The translations under genes were made by a program, and so were the position numbers. The notes beneath the pieces are model-generated. The model saw nothing but the letters and a program-made list of their open reading frames with translations, did no database searches and was not told the DNA's origin. Below, piece by piece: positions 18,456-28,165 of a stretch of DNA of 64,000 bases; the first letter of the stretch is position 1; every line of letters begins with the position of its first letter. The stretch covers positions 372,001 to 436,000 of the forward strand of contig NZ_JASSYX010000003.1 of the NCBI RefSeq assembly GCF_030244015.1, in the 5' to 3' direction. The DNA comes from Pedobacter ginsengisoli (GTDB lineage: Bacteria; Bacteroidota; Bacteroidia; Sphingobacteriales; Sphingobacteriaceae).

Positions 18456-19478
18456 ATGGGTTTATTTAACTGGTTCACACAGGAGGTTGCTATCGATTTA
18501 GGTACAGCAAACACCCTGATCATACATAATGACAAAGTAGTAGTAGACGAACCTTCAATTGTTGCCTTTGACAGGCAGACCAACAAGATCATCGCAATAG
18601 GCAGACAGGCTATGCAGATGGAAGGTAAAACCCATGACAACATACGTACGGTAAGGCCTTTGAAAGACGGCGTGATCGCAGACTTCAATGCTGCGGAGGC
18701 CATGATCAAAGGAATGATCCGCATGCTGAATGGTGGAAAGGGCTGGATGTTCCCTTCTTTGAGGATGGTGATCTGTATTCCTTCGGGAATTACCGAGGTG
18801 GAAAAGCGGGCCGTGCGCGACTCGGCGGAGATCGCCGGCGCTAAAGAAGTCTACCTGATCCATGAGCCTATGGCTGCGGCTGTAGGTATTGGTATAGATG
18901 TGGAAGAGCCTATGGGCAACATGATCATCGATATAGGCGGCGGTACAACTGAGATTGCTGTAATCGCCTTATCAGGGATCGTATGTGACCAGTCTATACG
19001 CGTGGCGGGTGATAACTTTGATTCTGATATTGTAAACTATATACGCCGCCAGCACAACATTATGATCGGTGACCGTACTGCGGAGAAGATCAAGATAGAA
19101 GTTGGGGCAGCCTTGCCTGAACTGACAGACCCGCCCGCAGACTTTGCGGTACAGGGACGGGACCTGATGACCGGCGTGCCTAAGCAGATCACAGTTTCTT
19201 ATACTGAAATTGCGCATTGCCTGGATAAGTCGATTTCGAAAATCGAAGAGGCTATTTTGAAAGCACTCGAGATCACTCCGCCGGAACTTTCTGCCGACAT
19301 CTATCAGACGGGTATTTATCTGACTGGTGGCGGTGCGTTATTGCGCGGACTGGATAAACGTGTGGCGGCAAAGACCAAACTTCCGGTACATGTAGCTGAA
19401 GATCCGCTTCGTGCAGTAGTACGCGGTACTGGTATAGCCCTGAAGAATATTGGCACCTTTAAATTCTTAATGCAGTAA
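18456..19478 (+). CDS. mreB: Rod shape-determining protein MreB
   Basis: Bacterial actin that guides lateral cell-wall synthesis. 340 residues. Actin-fold motifs: phosphate-1 loop (AIDLGTANTLI), phosphate-2 loop (MIIDIGGGTTEIAVI) and adenosine motif (LTGGGALLRGLDKRV). An N-terminal amphipathic membrane-binding helix is suggested by MGLFNWFTQE. First gene of the mreBCD-pbp2-rodA cluster; 94 bp separate it from mreC. Confidence 0.97.
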   Translation: MGLFNWFTQEVAIDLGTANTLIIHNDKVVVDEPSIVAFDRQTNKIIAIGRQAMQMEGKTHDNIRTVRPLKDGVIADFNAAEAMIKGMIRMLNGGKGWMFPSLRMVICIPSGITEVEKRAVRDSAEIAGAKEVYLIHEPMAAAVGIGIDVEEPMGNMIIDIGGGTTEIAVIALSGIVCDQSIRVAGDNFDSDIVNYIRRQHNIMIGDRTAEKIKIEVGAALPELTDPPADFAVQGRDLMTGVPKQITVSYTEIAHCLDKSISKIEEAILKALEITPPELSADIYQTGIYLTGGGALLRGLDKRVAAKTKLPVHVAEDPLRAVVRGTGIALKNIGTFKFLMQ

Positions 19479-19572
19479 ACGGGTATTTAGCATCAGGTGA
19501 TCAGTACTTAGATTTGTGCTTAATCCTGATACTCAGACTTGATACTAAATACTATAAAAAAGATGTAGATAT

Positions 19573-20412
19573 ATGCGTAACCTTTGGATTTTCATCAGCA
19601 GATACAACGCATTTTTCTTTTTTATCATTTTTTTTATTGTTGGAATTGTCCTTACTGTAAAAAATAATGCGTACCAGCATAGTATCGCTATAAATTCTAC
19701 AAATCAGATCGTAGGTGATGTATACAATAACCTCAATGTTGTTAAAAAATACATCAACCTGGGTGTGGCCAATGATAGCCTGGCTGCTGAAAATGCCAAA
19801 CTGAAGACCGAGATCCTTGCGATAAAAAGCGTGGACACGACCAGGGATATAACCGTAAAAGATACAACAGGCACCCCGGTCTATACTTACCTGGCCGCCA
19901 GGGTGATCAAGAATTCCATTACGCTCCGCAATAACATCATCACCATCAATAAAGGCAGGATAGATGGCATCGAGAGTGGTATGCCTGTTATTTCGCCGGT
20001 AAAGGGGGTAGTTGGCTATATAAGAGATGTGTCTGAGCACCTGGCGACAATTGAGTCCCTGCTGCACCAGAAAACTTATGTGAGTGTAAGTATTAAAAAG
20101 AACAACGCGGTGGGTTCATTGGTATGGGGCGAAAGAAATTTTGATTACCGCAAAGCTTATATTAAAGATATCCCAAACCACTTTAAAGTGAACCTAAGAG
20201 ATACAGTAGTGACTTCAACCTATTCCAAGTTTCCGGCAGGCATCCCTGTCGGGTCGGTCAGTAATACCGGAATTGCCACGGGTGGAAATTTCATGACACT
20301 GGAAATCAATCTCTTTAACGATTTTAGTACATTACAATATGTATATGTAATAAAAGATAAATTTGCAAAAGAACAGCAGGAATTAGAAGCAAAGATCCCG
20401 GATGAGCAGTAA
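19573..20412 (+). CDS. mreC: Rod shape-determining protein MreC
   Basis: 279 residues, one N-terminal membrane helix (about 13-29, rich in Phe/Ile), a coiled coil (about 55-85) and the double beta-barrel MreC domain (about 100-265) in the periplasm. It links MreB to PBP2 and RodA. Overlaps mreD by 11 bp, typical of translational coupling. Confidence 0.93.
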   Translation: MRNLWIFISRYNAFFFFIIFFIVGIVLTVKNNAYQHSIAINSTNQIVGDVYNNLNVVKKYINLGVANDSLAAENAKLKTEILAIKSVDTTRDITVKDTTGTPVYTYLAARVIKNSITLRNNIITINKGRIDGIESGMPVISPVKGVVGYIRDVSEHLATIESLLHQKTYVSVSIKKNNAVGSLVWGERNFDYRKAYIKDIPNHFKVNLRDTVVTSTYSKFPAGIPVGSVSNTGIATGGNFMTLEINLFNDFSTLQYVYVIKDKFAKEQQELEAKIPDEQ

Positions 20413-20917
20413 ATTAATATTGGCAAACATTGTACGGTGGGTGATCCTTTTACTGGTTCAAATCCTCCTGCTTAGGAATCTGAGCCTTTATAATATGGCC
20501 ACTCCTTTTCTCTACATCCTCTTTTTATTGCTGCTTCCCTTCGGGATACCCAATATACTGCTATATATCATCGCCTTTGCCACGGGCCTGACCCTGGATG
20601 CATTTTACGATACTTTAGGTGTACACACCGCAGCCTGTGTAATGCTGGCCTTTGTAAGGATCCTGTTCATTTCTGTGACGGTAAGCAGGGATGGTTTTGA
20701 TGAACCGGAGCCAACGCTTGGCAATATGGGTTTCAGATGGTTCATGCTTTACGCCTTGCTGTGCATTTTTTCCCATCACGTTGTGTTGTTTCTTTTGGAA
20801 ACATTCAGGTTTACTGAGTTGTCATATACGCTGCTCAGATGCTTGTTAAGTGGCCTCTTTACTTTGTTTACTGTCGTACTGGTAGAATTTATATTCTATA
20901 ACAGAAAAATGCGCTGA
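20402..20917 (+). CDS. mreD: Rod shape-determining protein MreD
   Basis: 171 residues with five or six predicted membrane helices and almost no soluble part; identified by size, topology and position between mreC and pbp2. Its stop codon overlaps the next start by one base. Sequence conservation in MreD is low, so context carries much of the call. Confidence 0.88.
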   Translation: MSSKLILANIVRWVILLLVQILLLRNLSLYNMATPFLYILFLLLLPFGIPNILLYIIAFATGLTLDAFYDTLGVHTAACVMLAFVRILFISVTVSRDGFDEPEPTLGNMGFRWFMLYALLCIFSHHVVLFLLETFRFTELSYTLLRCLLSGLFTLFTVVLVEFIFYNRKMR

Positions 20918-22851
20918 TGGATAATTACAATCTGTTCAACCGGAAATATGTGGTACAGGGGTTATTCATTCTGACCGGGCTTATTTTACTTGGCACATTG
21001 TTTTACATACAGGTTTATAGTGATCAGTATTTCCGTACTGCAAAGAGTAATGTGTTGCGCCCTATTTACACCTTTCCTGCCCGTGGGGTTATTCTCGACA
21101 GAAATGAAAAGGTACTGGTGCAAAATGAACCCGTCTACGACCTGATGGCTATTCCCAATGATGTCAAGCCTTTTGACACACTGGAGCTTTGCAGGATCAT
21201 CGACGTGGACACTGCCAGATTTGGCAAGAATTTCAGGAAGGCAAGACGGCTTTCCAGGTTCCAGCCCAGTATCATCGAGAAGCAGCTTTCGGTACAGATC
21301 TATCAGTCATTATCGGAGCAGCTTTCCCGTTTTCCGGGTTTCTTTGTACAAAGCAGGACGATAAGACAATATCCCGACAGTATCGCCAGCCATTTTCTGG
21401 GTTACATTAAGGAAGTAACCCAGAAGGAAATTGACAATTCACAGGGCTATTACCGTCCCGGTGATTACATTGGCCGGCAAGGGGTCGAGCGTGCCTATGA
21501 AAAAGTACTGAGAGGGGAACGCGGGGTTGTGAACATGCTTTATGATGTACATAATGTACCTAAGGGAAGCTATGCCGAAGGGAGATTTGACACGGCTGCC
21601 ATTTCAGGGGAGCAGCTCATCTCCTCGCTGGATTCAAGGATCCAAAAGCTGGGCGAAGAGCTCATGCAGAATAAGATCGGCAGTATTGTCGCCATAGAGC
21701 CGGCAACAGGTGAAATACTGGCTTTTGTAAGCAGCCCCAATTACAACCCGAACCTGATGGTGGGCCGTCAGCAGGGCAATAACTATATGGATTTGCTGAA
21801 GAATCCGAACCGGGTTTTTAATATCCGGCCTATTCAGGGTTATTATTCGCCCGGGTCAGCGTTTAAGCCGCTTGATGCGCTGATCGGGTTGCAGGAAGGC
21901 GTGATCGATGAAAATACAACATTCTTCTGTCCCGGGTATTTCAAAGCGGGGAACCATACCGTAAAATGTGAGCACCGGGACGGCAATGTGGCCGTACGAA
22001 TGGGACTGGCAAGGTCCTGCAACACCTATGCCTGCTACGTTTTTCAAAAACTATTGACGCAGCGCAAATACAAGAACCAGAAAATTGCTTATGACGACTG
22101 GAGGAGCAAGGTAAAGCTATGGGGACTTGGCGACAGCCTTGGGGTCGACCTCCCGAACGAAAGGACCGGCCGGCTGTACGATGCTGCATACTACTCCAGG
22201 AAATACAGCAAGTACTGGGGTTATTCAACCGTGATCTCACTGGCGATAGGACAGGGAGAGATGGACGCTACGCCTTTGCAAATGGCAAACATTATGGCTG
22301 TTATTGCCAACCGGGGGTACTATATTAAACCTCATCTGGTTAAATCAATTGGCAAGAACCACCTCATTAAGAAAGAATATTTAAAGAAAAATTATGTCGG
22401 CGTAGATGCGCAGCACTTTACTCCTGTAATAGATGGAATGCAGGATGCGGTAAATGCACCCTGGGGAACAGCCATTCTTTCCAGGATACCTGATGTAGTG
22501 ATGTGCGGAAAAACAGGTACTGTTCAAAATCCCAGAGGCAAGAACCATTCTGTTTTTATTGGTTTTGCGCCGAGGGACAATCCTAAGATCGCCATCGCAG
22601 TCATTGTAGAAAACGCAGGTTACGGAAGTACCTATGCCGCACCGATTGCCAGTTACCTGACTGAAAAATATTTGAAGGACAGCATAGGCGGATACAGGAA
22701 AGCGCAGGTAGAATGGATGAAGAAACAGGTGGTATTGCCGCCGCCGCCAAAGGTTAAAGTTAAGCCGGACGTTAAAAATACAGATAGCCTTAAGTCCGAT
22801 TCAGCTGCCAGACTAAAGATCAATAAATCCACCATCACTACCAAACAATGA
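20917..22851 (+). CDS. mrdA: Penicillin-binding protein 2 (elongasome transpeptidase)
   Basis: Class B PBP that cross-links peptidoglycan in the rod complex. 644 residues: one membrane helix (about 14-31), a pedestal domain, then the transpeptidase domain with SxxK (Ser314, Lys317 in SPGSAFKP), SxN (RSCNTYA) and KTG (Lys532 in GKTGTVQN). The C-terminal ~40 residues are a Pro/Lys-rich tail. Overlaps rodA by 4 bp. Confidence 0.95.
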   Translation: MDNYNLFNRKYVVQGLFILTGLILLGTLFYIQVYSDQYFRTAKSNVLRPIYTFPARGVILDRNEKVLVQNEPVYDLMAIPNDVKPFDTLELCRIIDVDTARFGKNFRKARRLSRFQPSIIEKQLSVQIYQSLSEQLSRFPGFFVQSRTIRQYPDSIASHFLGYIKEVTQKEIDNSQGYYRPGDYIGRQGVERAYEKVLRGERGVVNMLYDVHNVPKGSYAEGRFDTAAISGEQLISSLDSRIQKLGEELMQNKIGSIVAIEPATGEILAFVSSPNYNPNLMVGRQQGNNYMDLLKNPNRVFNIRPIQGYYSPGSAFKPLDALIGLQEGVIDENTTFFCPGYFKAGNHTVKCEHRDGNVAVRMGLARSCNTYACYVFQKLLTQRKYKNQKIAYDDWRSKVKLWGLGDSLGVDLPNERTGRLYDAAYYSRKYSKYWGYSTVISLAIGQGEMDATPLQMANIMAVIANRGYYIKPHLVKSIGKNHLIKKEYLKKNYVGVDAQHFTPVIDGMQDAVNAPWGTAILSRIPDVVMCGKTGTVQNPRGKNHSVFIGFAPRDNPKIAIAVIVENAGYGSTYAAPIASYLTEKYLKDSIGGYRKAQVEWMKKQVVLPPPPKVKVKPDVKNTDSLKSDSAARLKINKSTITTKQ

Positions 22852-24116
22852 GTAATCCACAAAGCAACAGGTTCTTTTTTAAGGTAGACTGGATCACCAT
22901 CCTGATCTATATGCTGCTTTGCGCAGTTGGTTTTGTCAATATATACGCTTCTATATTTACCGCTAACGGGGATACTTCTGTATTCAATTTTACAACGAAT
23001 TCAGGCAAGCAGCTGATATTTATTATCTCAGCCCTGGTACTTGGTTTTTCGATACTGCTGCTGGATGGCAAGTTCTTCAGCATCTTTTCTCCGGTCATAT
23101 ACGGCCTGACTTTACTATTGCTGATCGCAGTATTACTGGTTGGAAGAAATGTTGGTGGTAATCAGGCCTGGATTGCCATTGGAGGGTTCAGACTGCAGCC
23201 GTCTGAACTTGCAAAGTTTGGAACCGCTCTCCTGCTCGCCCGTTACATCAGCACCTTTAATCCGAAGTTCAGGGATATTAAATCGATCCTCTTTGCCGCA
23301 CTGATTATTGGAATGCCCCTGGTGCTGATCCTCCTGCAGCCGGATGCCGGATCTGCTCTGGTCTTCCTCTCTTTTATGTTTCCATTGTACAGGGAAGGGC
23401 TGTCAGGATATTTCCTGCTGATCTTTCTGGGGATGATCGTACTATTTGTTGCGGACTTCCTGGTGCCGTTGAAGATTCTGATTCCTGTCATTTTACTGAT
23501 AGGGAGTTTCTTTATTTATAGCAACAGGAGAAAGCAAAAGATCATGTTCTCTGCCATCATAGCTACTATACTGGCCATCTCCTACTTATTTGTTGTGAAG
23601 TTCGCTTATGAGAAAGTACTGAAACAGCACCAGCGTACCCGGATAGAAATTATACTTGGGCTGAAGACTGATCCGAAGGGTGTGGGATACAACGTTATCC
23701 AATCCAAAATAGCCATAGGCTCAGGTCAATTGACCGGACGCGGATTTTTGCAGGGCACGCAAACCAAATATGGATATGTTCCGGAGCAAAGCACGGACTT
23801 TATATTCTCTACTATAGGCGAAGAATGGGGGTTCACGGGGTGTTTTGTGGTGATCGGATTGTTTATTTTTCTGATGGTAAGGCTCATCAATATGGCGGAG
23901 CGACAGCGTTCCAGTTTTTCAAGGGTGTATGGTTATTGTGTAGCCTGCATCCTGTTCTTTCACGTATTCATCAATATAGGCATGTCCATAGGAATAGTCC
24001 CTGTGATCGGGATCCCGCTGCCATTTATCAGCTATGGAGGTTCTTCTTTATGGAGCTTTACGGTGCTGCTGTTTATTTTCCTGAAACTGGACTCCAACAG
24101 GATGGGTTTTATCTGA
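22848..24116 (+). CDS. rodA: Rod shape-determining protein RodA (SEDS glycosyltransferase)
   Basis: 422 residues, about ten membrane helices, SEDS family. The signature region near the C-terminus (GIVPVIGIPLPFISYGGSS) and the GGNQAWIAIGGFRLQPSELAK loop are clear. It polymerises glycan strands with PBP2. It closes the mreBCD-pbp2-rodA run and ends 6 bp from a convergent gene. Confidence 0.95.
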   Translation: MSNPQSNRFFFKVDWITILIYMLLCAVGFVNIYASIFTANGDTSVFNFTTNSGKQLIFIISALVLGFSILLLDGKFFSIFSPVIYGLTLLLLIAVLLVGRNVGGNQAWIAIGGFRLQPSELAKFGTALLLARYISTFNPKFRDIKSILFAALIIGMPLVLILLQPDAGSALVFLSFMFPLYREGLSGYFLLIFLGMIVLFVADFLVPLKILIPVILLIGSFFIYSNRRKQKIMFSAIIATILAISYLFVVKFAYEKVLKQHQRTRIEIILGLKTDPKGVGYNVIQSKIAIGSGQLTGRGFLQGTQTKYGYVPEQSTDFIFSTIGEEWGFTGCFVVIGLFIFLMVRLINMAERQRSSFSRVYGYCVACILFFHVFINIGMSIGIVPVIGIPLPFISYGGSSLWSFTVLLFIFLKLDSNRMGFI

Positions 24117-24122
24117 TTCTGA

Positions 24123-25052
24123 TCAACCGTTTGGAAAACAGCGTGCCAGCAATTCATAGAACTGGTCTACTGTACCCTGCTTTGCTTCCCAGTTGTTTTT
24201 CTCCGCATAATTATTCTTGAGGAAATGATCTGCCGTTTTGAGGTCAGGCATTTTATTGATCAGGTCTATGGCCTCAGAATAAGCCAGATTATAGCCGTTA
24301 AAAAGATCCTTAATGTACAAAAGCTTTTCATTAAGCGTGATGGCAGTTTTCAGGTCAGTTACAGGGGGCTTACTTTCTTCACCCTTTTGTTTAGGCGAAC
24401 CACTGTTCTTATTGCTGGCCAGCAGGTCGTTTAAAGTTGGCCTGACAGCACTTGCTGCTTCGTTCTCAGTATTTTCAGCTTCTTCCCTAAACAGGGCGGG
24501 CTGTACAACCTGCTTTTCTATTTTATCCTCAACCAGTGATGTTACCGGGGCAGGAATGACTTTTTCTTCGGCAATATCCTCCTTGAGCTCCGGTTCTTTT
24601 TCAAAAATTTCGTGTGCAGGCTGTTCGTCAAAATCCAATCTGTCTGATTCAGGAGTATCATTTAGGATAAACTCAAAAGTATGTGTGGTACTTTCGGGCT
24701 CCTCATTTACATACTCTACCAGGTCGGCAGGCTTCTCAAAAAATGTATAATCTTTAGGTTCAGGAAGTTCATCCACTACCGGTGCCTGTTCAGGAACCGG
24801 GGGTCTGACGGGAATCTGCTCTGCCTGGGTGCTGGAAATCTCTGTGTGCTGTGGCAATTCTTTCGGTACTCTGCCGGTATTGAGCTTGCGGATAATTTCA
24901 ACATGATCAGATAAAAAGTTGGCATTGGCCAAAAAAAGTTCCAGCTCCAGTTCATTAAGCTGCTCAGGATTTTGAGCTAAAAATTCATATTGTTCCTGAA
25001 GCTCACTTAATATTGCCCCTATTTTTTTAAAGATATCAGCCTGGTTCATCAT
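24123..25052 (-). CDS. Bacteroidota hypothetical protein with acidic linker
   Basis: 309 residues, no signal or membrane segment. A short helical N-terminus (about 1-60), a long acidic, Pro/Glu/Thr-rich middle (about 65-215, probably disordered) and a helical C-terminal domain (about 230-309, including NEKLLYIKDLFNGYNLAYSE). The two ordered ends joined by a flexible linker suggest an adaptor. Not recognised as a named family. It is divergent from tdk and convergent with rodA. Confidence 0.7.
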   Translation of the reverse strand: MMNQADIFKKIGAILSELQEQYEFLAQNPEQLNELELELFLANANFLSDHVEIIRKLNTGRVPKELPQHTEISSTQAEQIPVRPPVPEQAPVVDELPEPKDYTFFEKPADLVEYVNEEPESTTHTFEFILNDTPESDRLDFDEQPAHEIFEKEPELKEDIAEEKVIPAPVTSLVEDKIEKQVVQPALFREEAENTENEAASAVRPTLNDLLASNKNSGSPKQKGEESKPPVTDLKTAITLNEKLLYIKDLFNGYNLAYSEAIDLINKMPDLKTADHFLKNNYAEKNNWEAKQGTVDQFYELLARCFPNG

Positions 25053-25150
25053 AGTGTTATAACGGTAGAATTGATGTTTTATGTTGGTAACTTGACACCC
25101 AAAAGTACTACAAAATTCTGATATTAGCTGGCTACAAGGACTATAAACAC

Positions 25151-25744
25151 ATGTTATTCAGCGAACAAAATTTTAGAAAGGGAGAATTCTGCGGCAGTAT
25201 AGAGGTCATTTGCGGCTCTATGTTTTCGGGCAAAACAGAAGAATTATTGAGGAGATTAAGAAGAGCACAAATTGCAAAGCTGAATATAGAGATCTTTAAA
25301 CCCAGAACCGACACCCGTTATGATGAGAACGCTGTGGTTTCTCATGATCTGAATTCTGTACAGTCAACTCCGGTAGACCACTCATCCGCTATTTTATTAC
25401 TTGGTACAGACACCCAGGTGGTAGGGATAGATGAGGCACAATTTTTTGATGAGAATCTTCCCGAGGTATGCAATACACTGGCTCAAAAAGGTATCAGGGT
25501 AATAGTAGCGGGGCTTGATATGGACTTCTCCGGAAAACCCTTTGGCCCTGTACCTGCACTTATGGCCATTGCTGAACATGTCACTAAGGTCAATGCTGTT
25601 TGCCTGCGCTGCGGTGCCCCGGCGATGTACTCGTTCCGGACAGTAGCCGGTGATGCGAAAGTATTATTGGGTGAAAAGGAAAGTTACGAACCCAGGTGCA
25701 GAAGGTGTTATCACATTGGAGATGGCATAATCAGCCTGAACTAG
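25151..25744 (+). CDS. tdk: Thymidine kinase
   Basis: Type II thymidine kinase for nucleoside salvage, 197 residues. P-loop [10 protein letters not shown], the Asp-Glu pair in [10 protein letters not shown] (Glu as catalytic base), the lasso region, and a structural zinc site made of CLRCGAP and CRRCYH. Complete and typical. Confidence 0.97.
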   Translation: MLFSEQNFRKGEFCGSIEVICGSMFSGKTEELLRRLRRAQIAKLNIEIFKPRTDTRYDENAVVSHDLNSVQSTPVDHSSAILLLGTDTQVVGIDEAQFFDENLPEVCNTLAQKGIRVIVAGLDMDFSGKPFGPVPALMAIAEHVTKVNAVCLRCGAPAMYSFRTVAGDAKVLLGEKESYEPRCRRCYHIGDGIISLN

Positions 25745-25756
25745 AGGGACAGGTCT

Positions 25757-25879
25757 CTAGCCAAAAGGACAATTGTCACAGCGTTTGCCTTTGAGGTATT
25801 TCTCGCAGCATTCTTTTTTCTTTTTCTTCTTATCCTTTTTCTTTTTATCAGACTTTTTGTCTTTATCCTTTTTTGACAT
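25757..25879 (-). CDS. Small Lys-rich, Cys-containing protein (40 aa)
   Basis: A short frame, ATG at 25879 to TAG at 25757, encodes MSKKDKDKKSDKKKKD, a further Lys run, then KECCEKYLKGKRCDNCPFG. The first half is almost only Lys and Asp; the second half has four Cys (CC, nine residues, C, two residues, C) that could bind a metal. The pattern looks selected: the poly-Lys codons use both AAA and AAG, and the Cys cluster is intact. It converges with tdk. Function unknown; nucleic-acid or phosphate binding is conceivable. Confidence 0.65.
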   Translation of the reverse strand: MSKKDKDKKSDKKKKDKKKKKKECCEKYLKGKRCDNCPFG

Positions 25880-25897
25880 GGTCGTGGTATCAATATA

Positions 25898-25933
25898 CAA
25901 AAAAAGGTACACACTGACAAACAGTGTGTACCT
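25898..25933 (-). terminator. Intrinsic terminator after ferritin gene
   Basis: Perfect 11-bp stem: AGGTACACACT (25905-25915) and AGTGTGTACCT (25923-25933) with a 7-base loop. On the minus strand it is followed by a T-run (25904-25899), 24 bp after the ferritin stop. Confidence 0.88.
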
Positions 25934-25956
25934 CTTAAAATAAACTATTATTTAGT

Positions 25957-26487
25957 TTAAGCTTCGCTGTCGTATTTGATCTGACCCACGTGCTTGTCGA
26001 TCTGCCATCTTCCTGTTCCTTCTTCGCCTATTACGTCAAATAGCTCAAGCGCGCGACGGGCTTTGTATTCCTCTTCTCTCTGTTCTCTGAAGAACCAGTT
26101 TAAGAATTCTAAGGTTACGTAATCCTGCTCCTTGTGGCACCTGGCCGCAATGTTCTTAATGGACTGGGTTACCGCAATTTCCTGCTCCAATGCTTCTTCA
26201 AAGACCTCACGGAAAGAATTGTATTCTATTTTAATGTTGGTCACATCAGGAGATATTGCAGTACCGCCCATGTCTAATATATACTTATAGAATTTTAGCT
26301 GGTGCATTCTTTCTTCTTCAGCCTGCTTGAAAAAATATTCAGATGAAAAGTCATAACCATTGCGGTTGCACCATGAAGCCATGGATAAATATATTGATGA
26401 AGAGTGGGCTTCTTTTTTTATTTGCTGGTTAATAAGTGTTTCTACATCTGATGAAATTAAACACTTTGCGCGAATGATGTCTTTCAT
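25957..26487 (-). CDS. ftnA: Ferritin (bacterial non-heme, FtnA type)
   Basis: Iron-storage ferritin, 176 residues. The four-helix bundle with di-iron ligands is visible: Glu in LINQQIKKEAHSSSIYLSM, the ExxH pair in QAEEERMHQLKF, the Glu in EEALEQEIAVTQSI and the Gln/Glu region in FLNWFFREQREEE. No heme-Met typical of bacterioferritin is apparent. Single gene with its own promoter candidate and terminator. Confidence 0.93.
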   Translation of the reverse strand: MKDIIRAKCLISSDVETLINQQIKKEAHSSSIYLSMASWCNRNGYDFSSEYFFKQAEEERMHQLKFYKYILDMGGTAISPDVTNIKIEYNSFREVFEEALEQEIAVTQSIKNIAARCHKEQDYVTLEFLNWFFREQREEEYKARRALELFDVIGEEGTGRWQIDKHVGQIKYDSEA

Positions 26488-26517
26488 GTTCCTATTGATT
26501 TAATGGAATTAATACAT

Positions 26518-26547
26518 CAAAAATAATGCAATAAACCCGCATGCAAG
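26518..26547 (-). promoter_or_regulatory. Promoter candidate for ferritin
   Basis: Minus strand CTTG (26547-26544), 18-base spacer, TATTTTTG (26525-26518). The -7 box is an exact match and the -33 box is TTG only. Leader about 25 nt. Confidence 0.55.
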
Positions 26548-26587
26548 AATAATAACACAATATGGAAAGATTCTAATTCTAAGTTAA

Positions 26588-26962
26588 TCAGGCGACTATC
26601 CTGTGAAGGCGGTCGTAAATGATGTGATTGAGGTCCAGCATTACAAATGTGCCCTGCAGCAATTCTTTTAATGCGATAATCTGGATCAGTGACAATACGT
26701 AGCAATGGTCACATGCGCAGATAAAGATAATTTCCAGGTCCGGCGCCTTGTCGCTGTTTAGCAGCAGGTTCTCTATATCAATCTGGTAAACTGCTTTTTT
26801 GAGTTTGAGTAAATTGCGGTAATCAAAACGGGCAAGCTTGCCTGCAAAGTCAATATACCAGCAATTCTCACTGTCAGACTGGTAAATAGATCCAGATCCG
26901 GTACTATATACTTCAGAGAAATCGACAGAAGGCAGTATTGTTAATTCTTGCATATTTTGCAT
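26588..26962 (-). CDS. Hypothetical protein, 124 aa
   Basis: Not recognised. 124 residues, mixed alpha/beta, no signal peptide. It has a Cys cluster in FICACDHCYV (about residues 79-88) next to a hydrophobic helix, and the final part VMLDLNHIIYDRLHRIV looks like a STAS-type or receiver-like strand/helix, which is only an impression. The start could also be Met4 (26953). Its own promoter candidate lies just upstream, so it is likely expressed alone. Confidence 0.65.
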   Translation of the reverse strand: MQNMQELTILPSVDFSEVYSTGSGSIYQSDSENCWYIDFAGKLARFDYRNLLKLKKAVYQIDIENLLLNSDKAPDLEIIFICACDHCYVLSLIQIIALKELLQGTFVMLDLNHIIYDRLHRIVA

Positions 26963-26979
26963 TCAAAACTTACGTTGTG

Positions 26980-27011
26980 CAAATATTGATATTATTTAGA
27001 ATTAATCCAAA
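26980..27011 (-). promoter_or_regulatory. Promoter candidate for the 124-aa gene
   Basis: Minus strand TTTG (27011-27008), 20-base spacer, AATATTTG (26987-26980) then C: one mismatch in the TA of the -7 consensus. Confidence 0.5.
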
Positions 27012-27084
27012 TCGTACGCTGTGTTTTTTAAAAAAAAGTTCAATAATATCTTAAAAGCTGACGACGGTTGCCTCCCGGACTGGT

Positions 27085-28155
27085 TCAGCCCCAGGCCCGA
27101 TAAAAAAAATTCAGCCAGTTCTGATGAAAGATATTCTGGAGATCGGCGGCCGAATAACCTCTGCCGGAGAGTATGGTCACCAGTTTCTGCAGATCAGCAA
27201 TCGTATCGAGGTCAAAGGGTGACTGCTCTGTGCCAAAGGCTCCGTCAAGATCTGAGCCTATACCTGCATGTCTGGAATTTCCGGCCAGCTGGCAGATATG
27301 GTCTATATTGTCTGCGACTTTGTCCAGCCCGCAGTTCATGCTTTGAGGGGTAGAAAGCTTTCTTTGCCAGCCAGGGACCAGCATCCATGCGTCAAATGCT
27401 CCGCCTATCACCGCGCCCCTTGCAATCAGGGCTTTGATCTGATCGTCGCTGTACTGCCTGTTGTGGTTTACGAAAGCCCTGCAATTGTTGTGGCTCGCCC
27501 ATACAGGGCCGTTAAAATGGTCAAGCGCCTGCCAAAATGCATCATCACACAGGTGTGTGGCATCGAGTATGATATTCAGCCGTTCCATTTCTTTCAGCAA
27601 TGCTAAGCCGGCCGCCCCCATCTGACCGGTTGAATCTGTACCATTGGCATACCTGCCCGGACCATAGTGTGCCGGGCCGACAGCCCTGAGTCCATATCCG
27701 TAAGCATTTTCGAGGTAACTGAGGTCAACTATAGAGTCTGCTCCTTCTAAACTCAGAATATAGCCGATAGGCTTATTGTCGTTGGGTGTATTGTTATTCC
27801 AAAGGTCAAGATGACTTTTTAATGTCGCTTCGTCCCTGATCTGGGCCAGCTCACCGGCTTCTTCCATTGCTTTGTACCAGGCAAGCTGCCCCTGTGTCTG
27901 TGCCCAGGCCTGCTCCGGAGATGTCCAGCCCGGTATCAAACTGCCTTGTTTTACATATCTGGCGATCTGGGTGGCCACTACAATTCCTACATTCCCTTTG
28001 CGAAGTTCAGGAAAGGATACCGTGCCATTCCCGCGATCAGGTTTGTCTGTCATACCCAGTTCCCGGTTGCGCAATTCCTTTACGGGTTGCCGCAGGTCCC
28101 GGTTCCATTCCATGGCATTCATACTCAGGTCAAGGTGTGCGTCTAAGATAAACAT
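27085..28155 (-). CDS. Membrane-dipeptidase family (M19) peptidase
   Basis: Zinc dipeptidase of the renal dipeptidase family, 356 residues, amidohydrolase-like barrel. Metal ligands: His7 and Asp9 in DAHLDLS; later SLEGADSI carries the bridging Glu, and LDATHLCDDAFW plus WASHNNCRAFVNHNRQ carry His ligands. No signal peptide, so cytoplasmic here. Ten bp upstream lies the RidA-type gene, and a GntP transporter is divergent, which suggests uptake and hydrolysis of a dipeptide or an N-acyl or D-amino compound. Confidence 0.9.
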   Translation of the reverse strand: MFILDAHLDLSMNAMEWNRDLRQPVKELRNRELGMTDKPDRGNGTVSFPELRKGNVGIVVATQIARYVKQGSLIPGWTSPEQAWAQTQGQLAWYKAMEEAGELAQIRDEATLKSHLDLWNNNTPNDNKPIGYILSLEGADSIVDLSYLENAYGYGLRAVGPAHYGPGRYANGTDSTGQMGAAGLALLKEMERLNIILDATHLCDDAFWQALDHFNGPVWASHNNCRAFVNHNRQYSDDQIKALIARGAVIGGAFDAWMLVPGWQRKLSTPQSMNCGLDKVADNIDHICQLAGNSRHAGIGSDLDGAFGTEQSPFDLDTIADLQKLVTILSGRGYSAADLQNIFHQNWLNFFYRAWG

Positions 28156-28165
28156 ACGGGATTGG

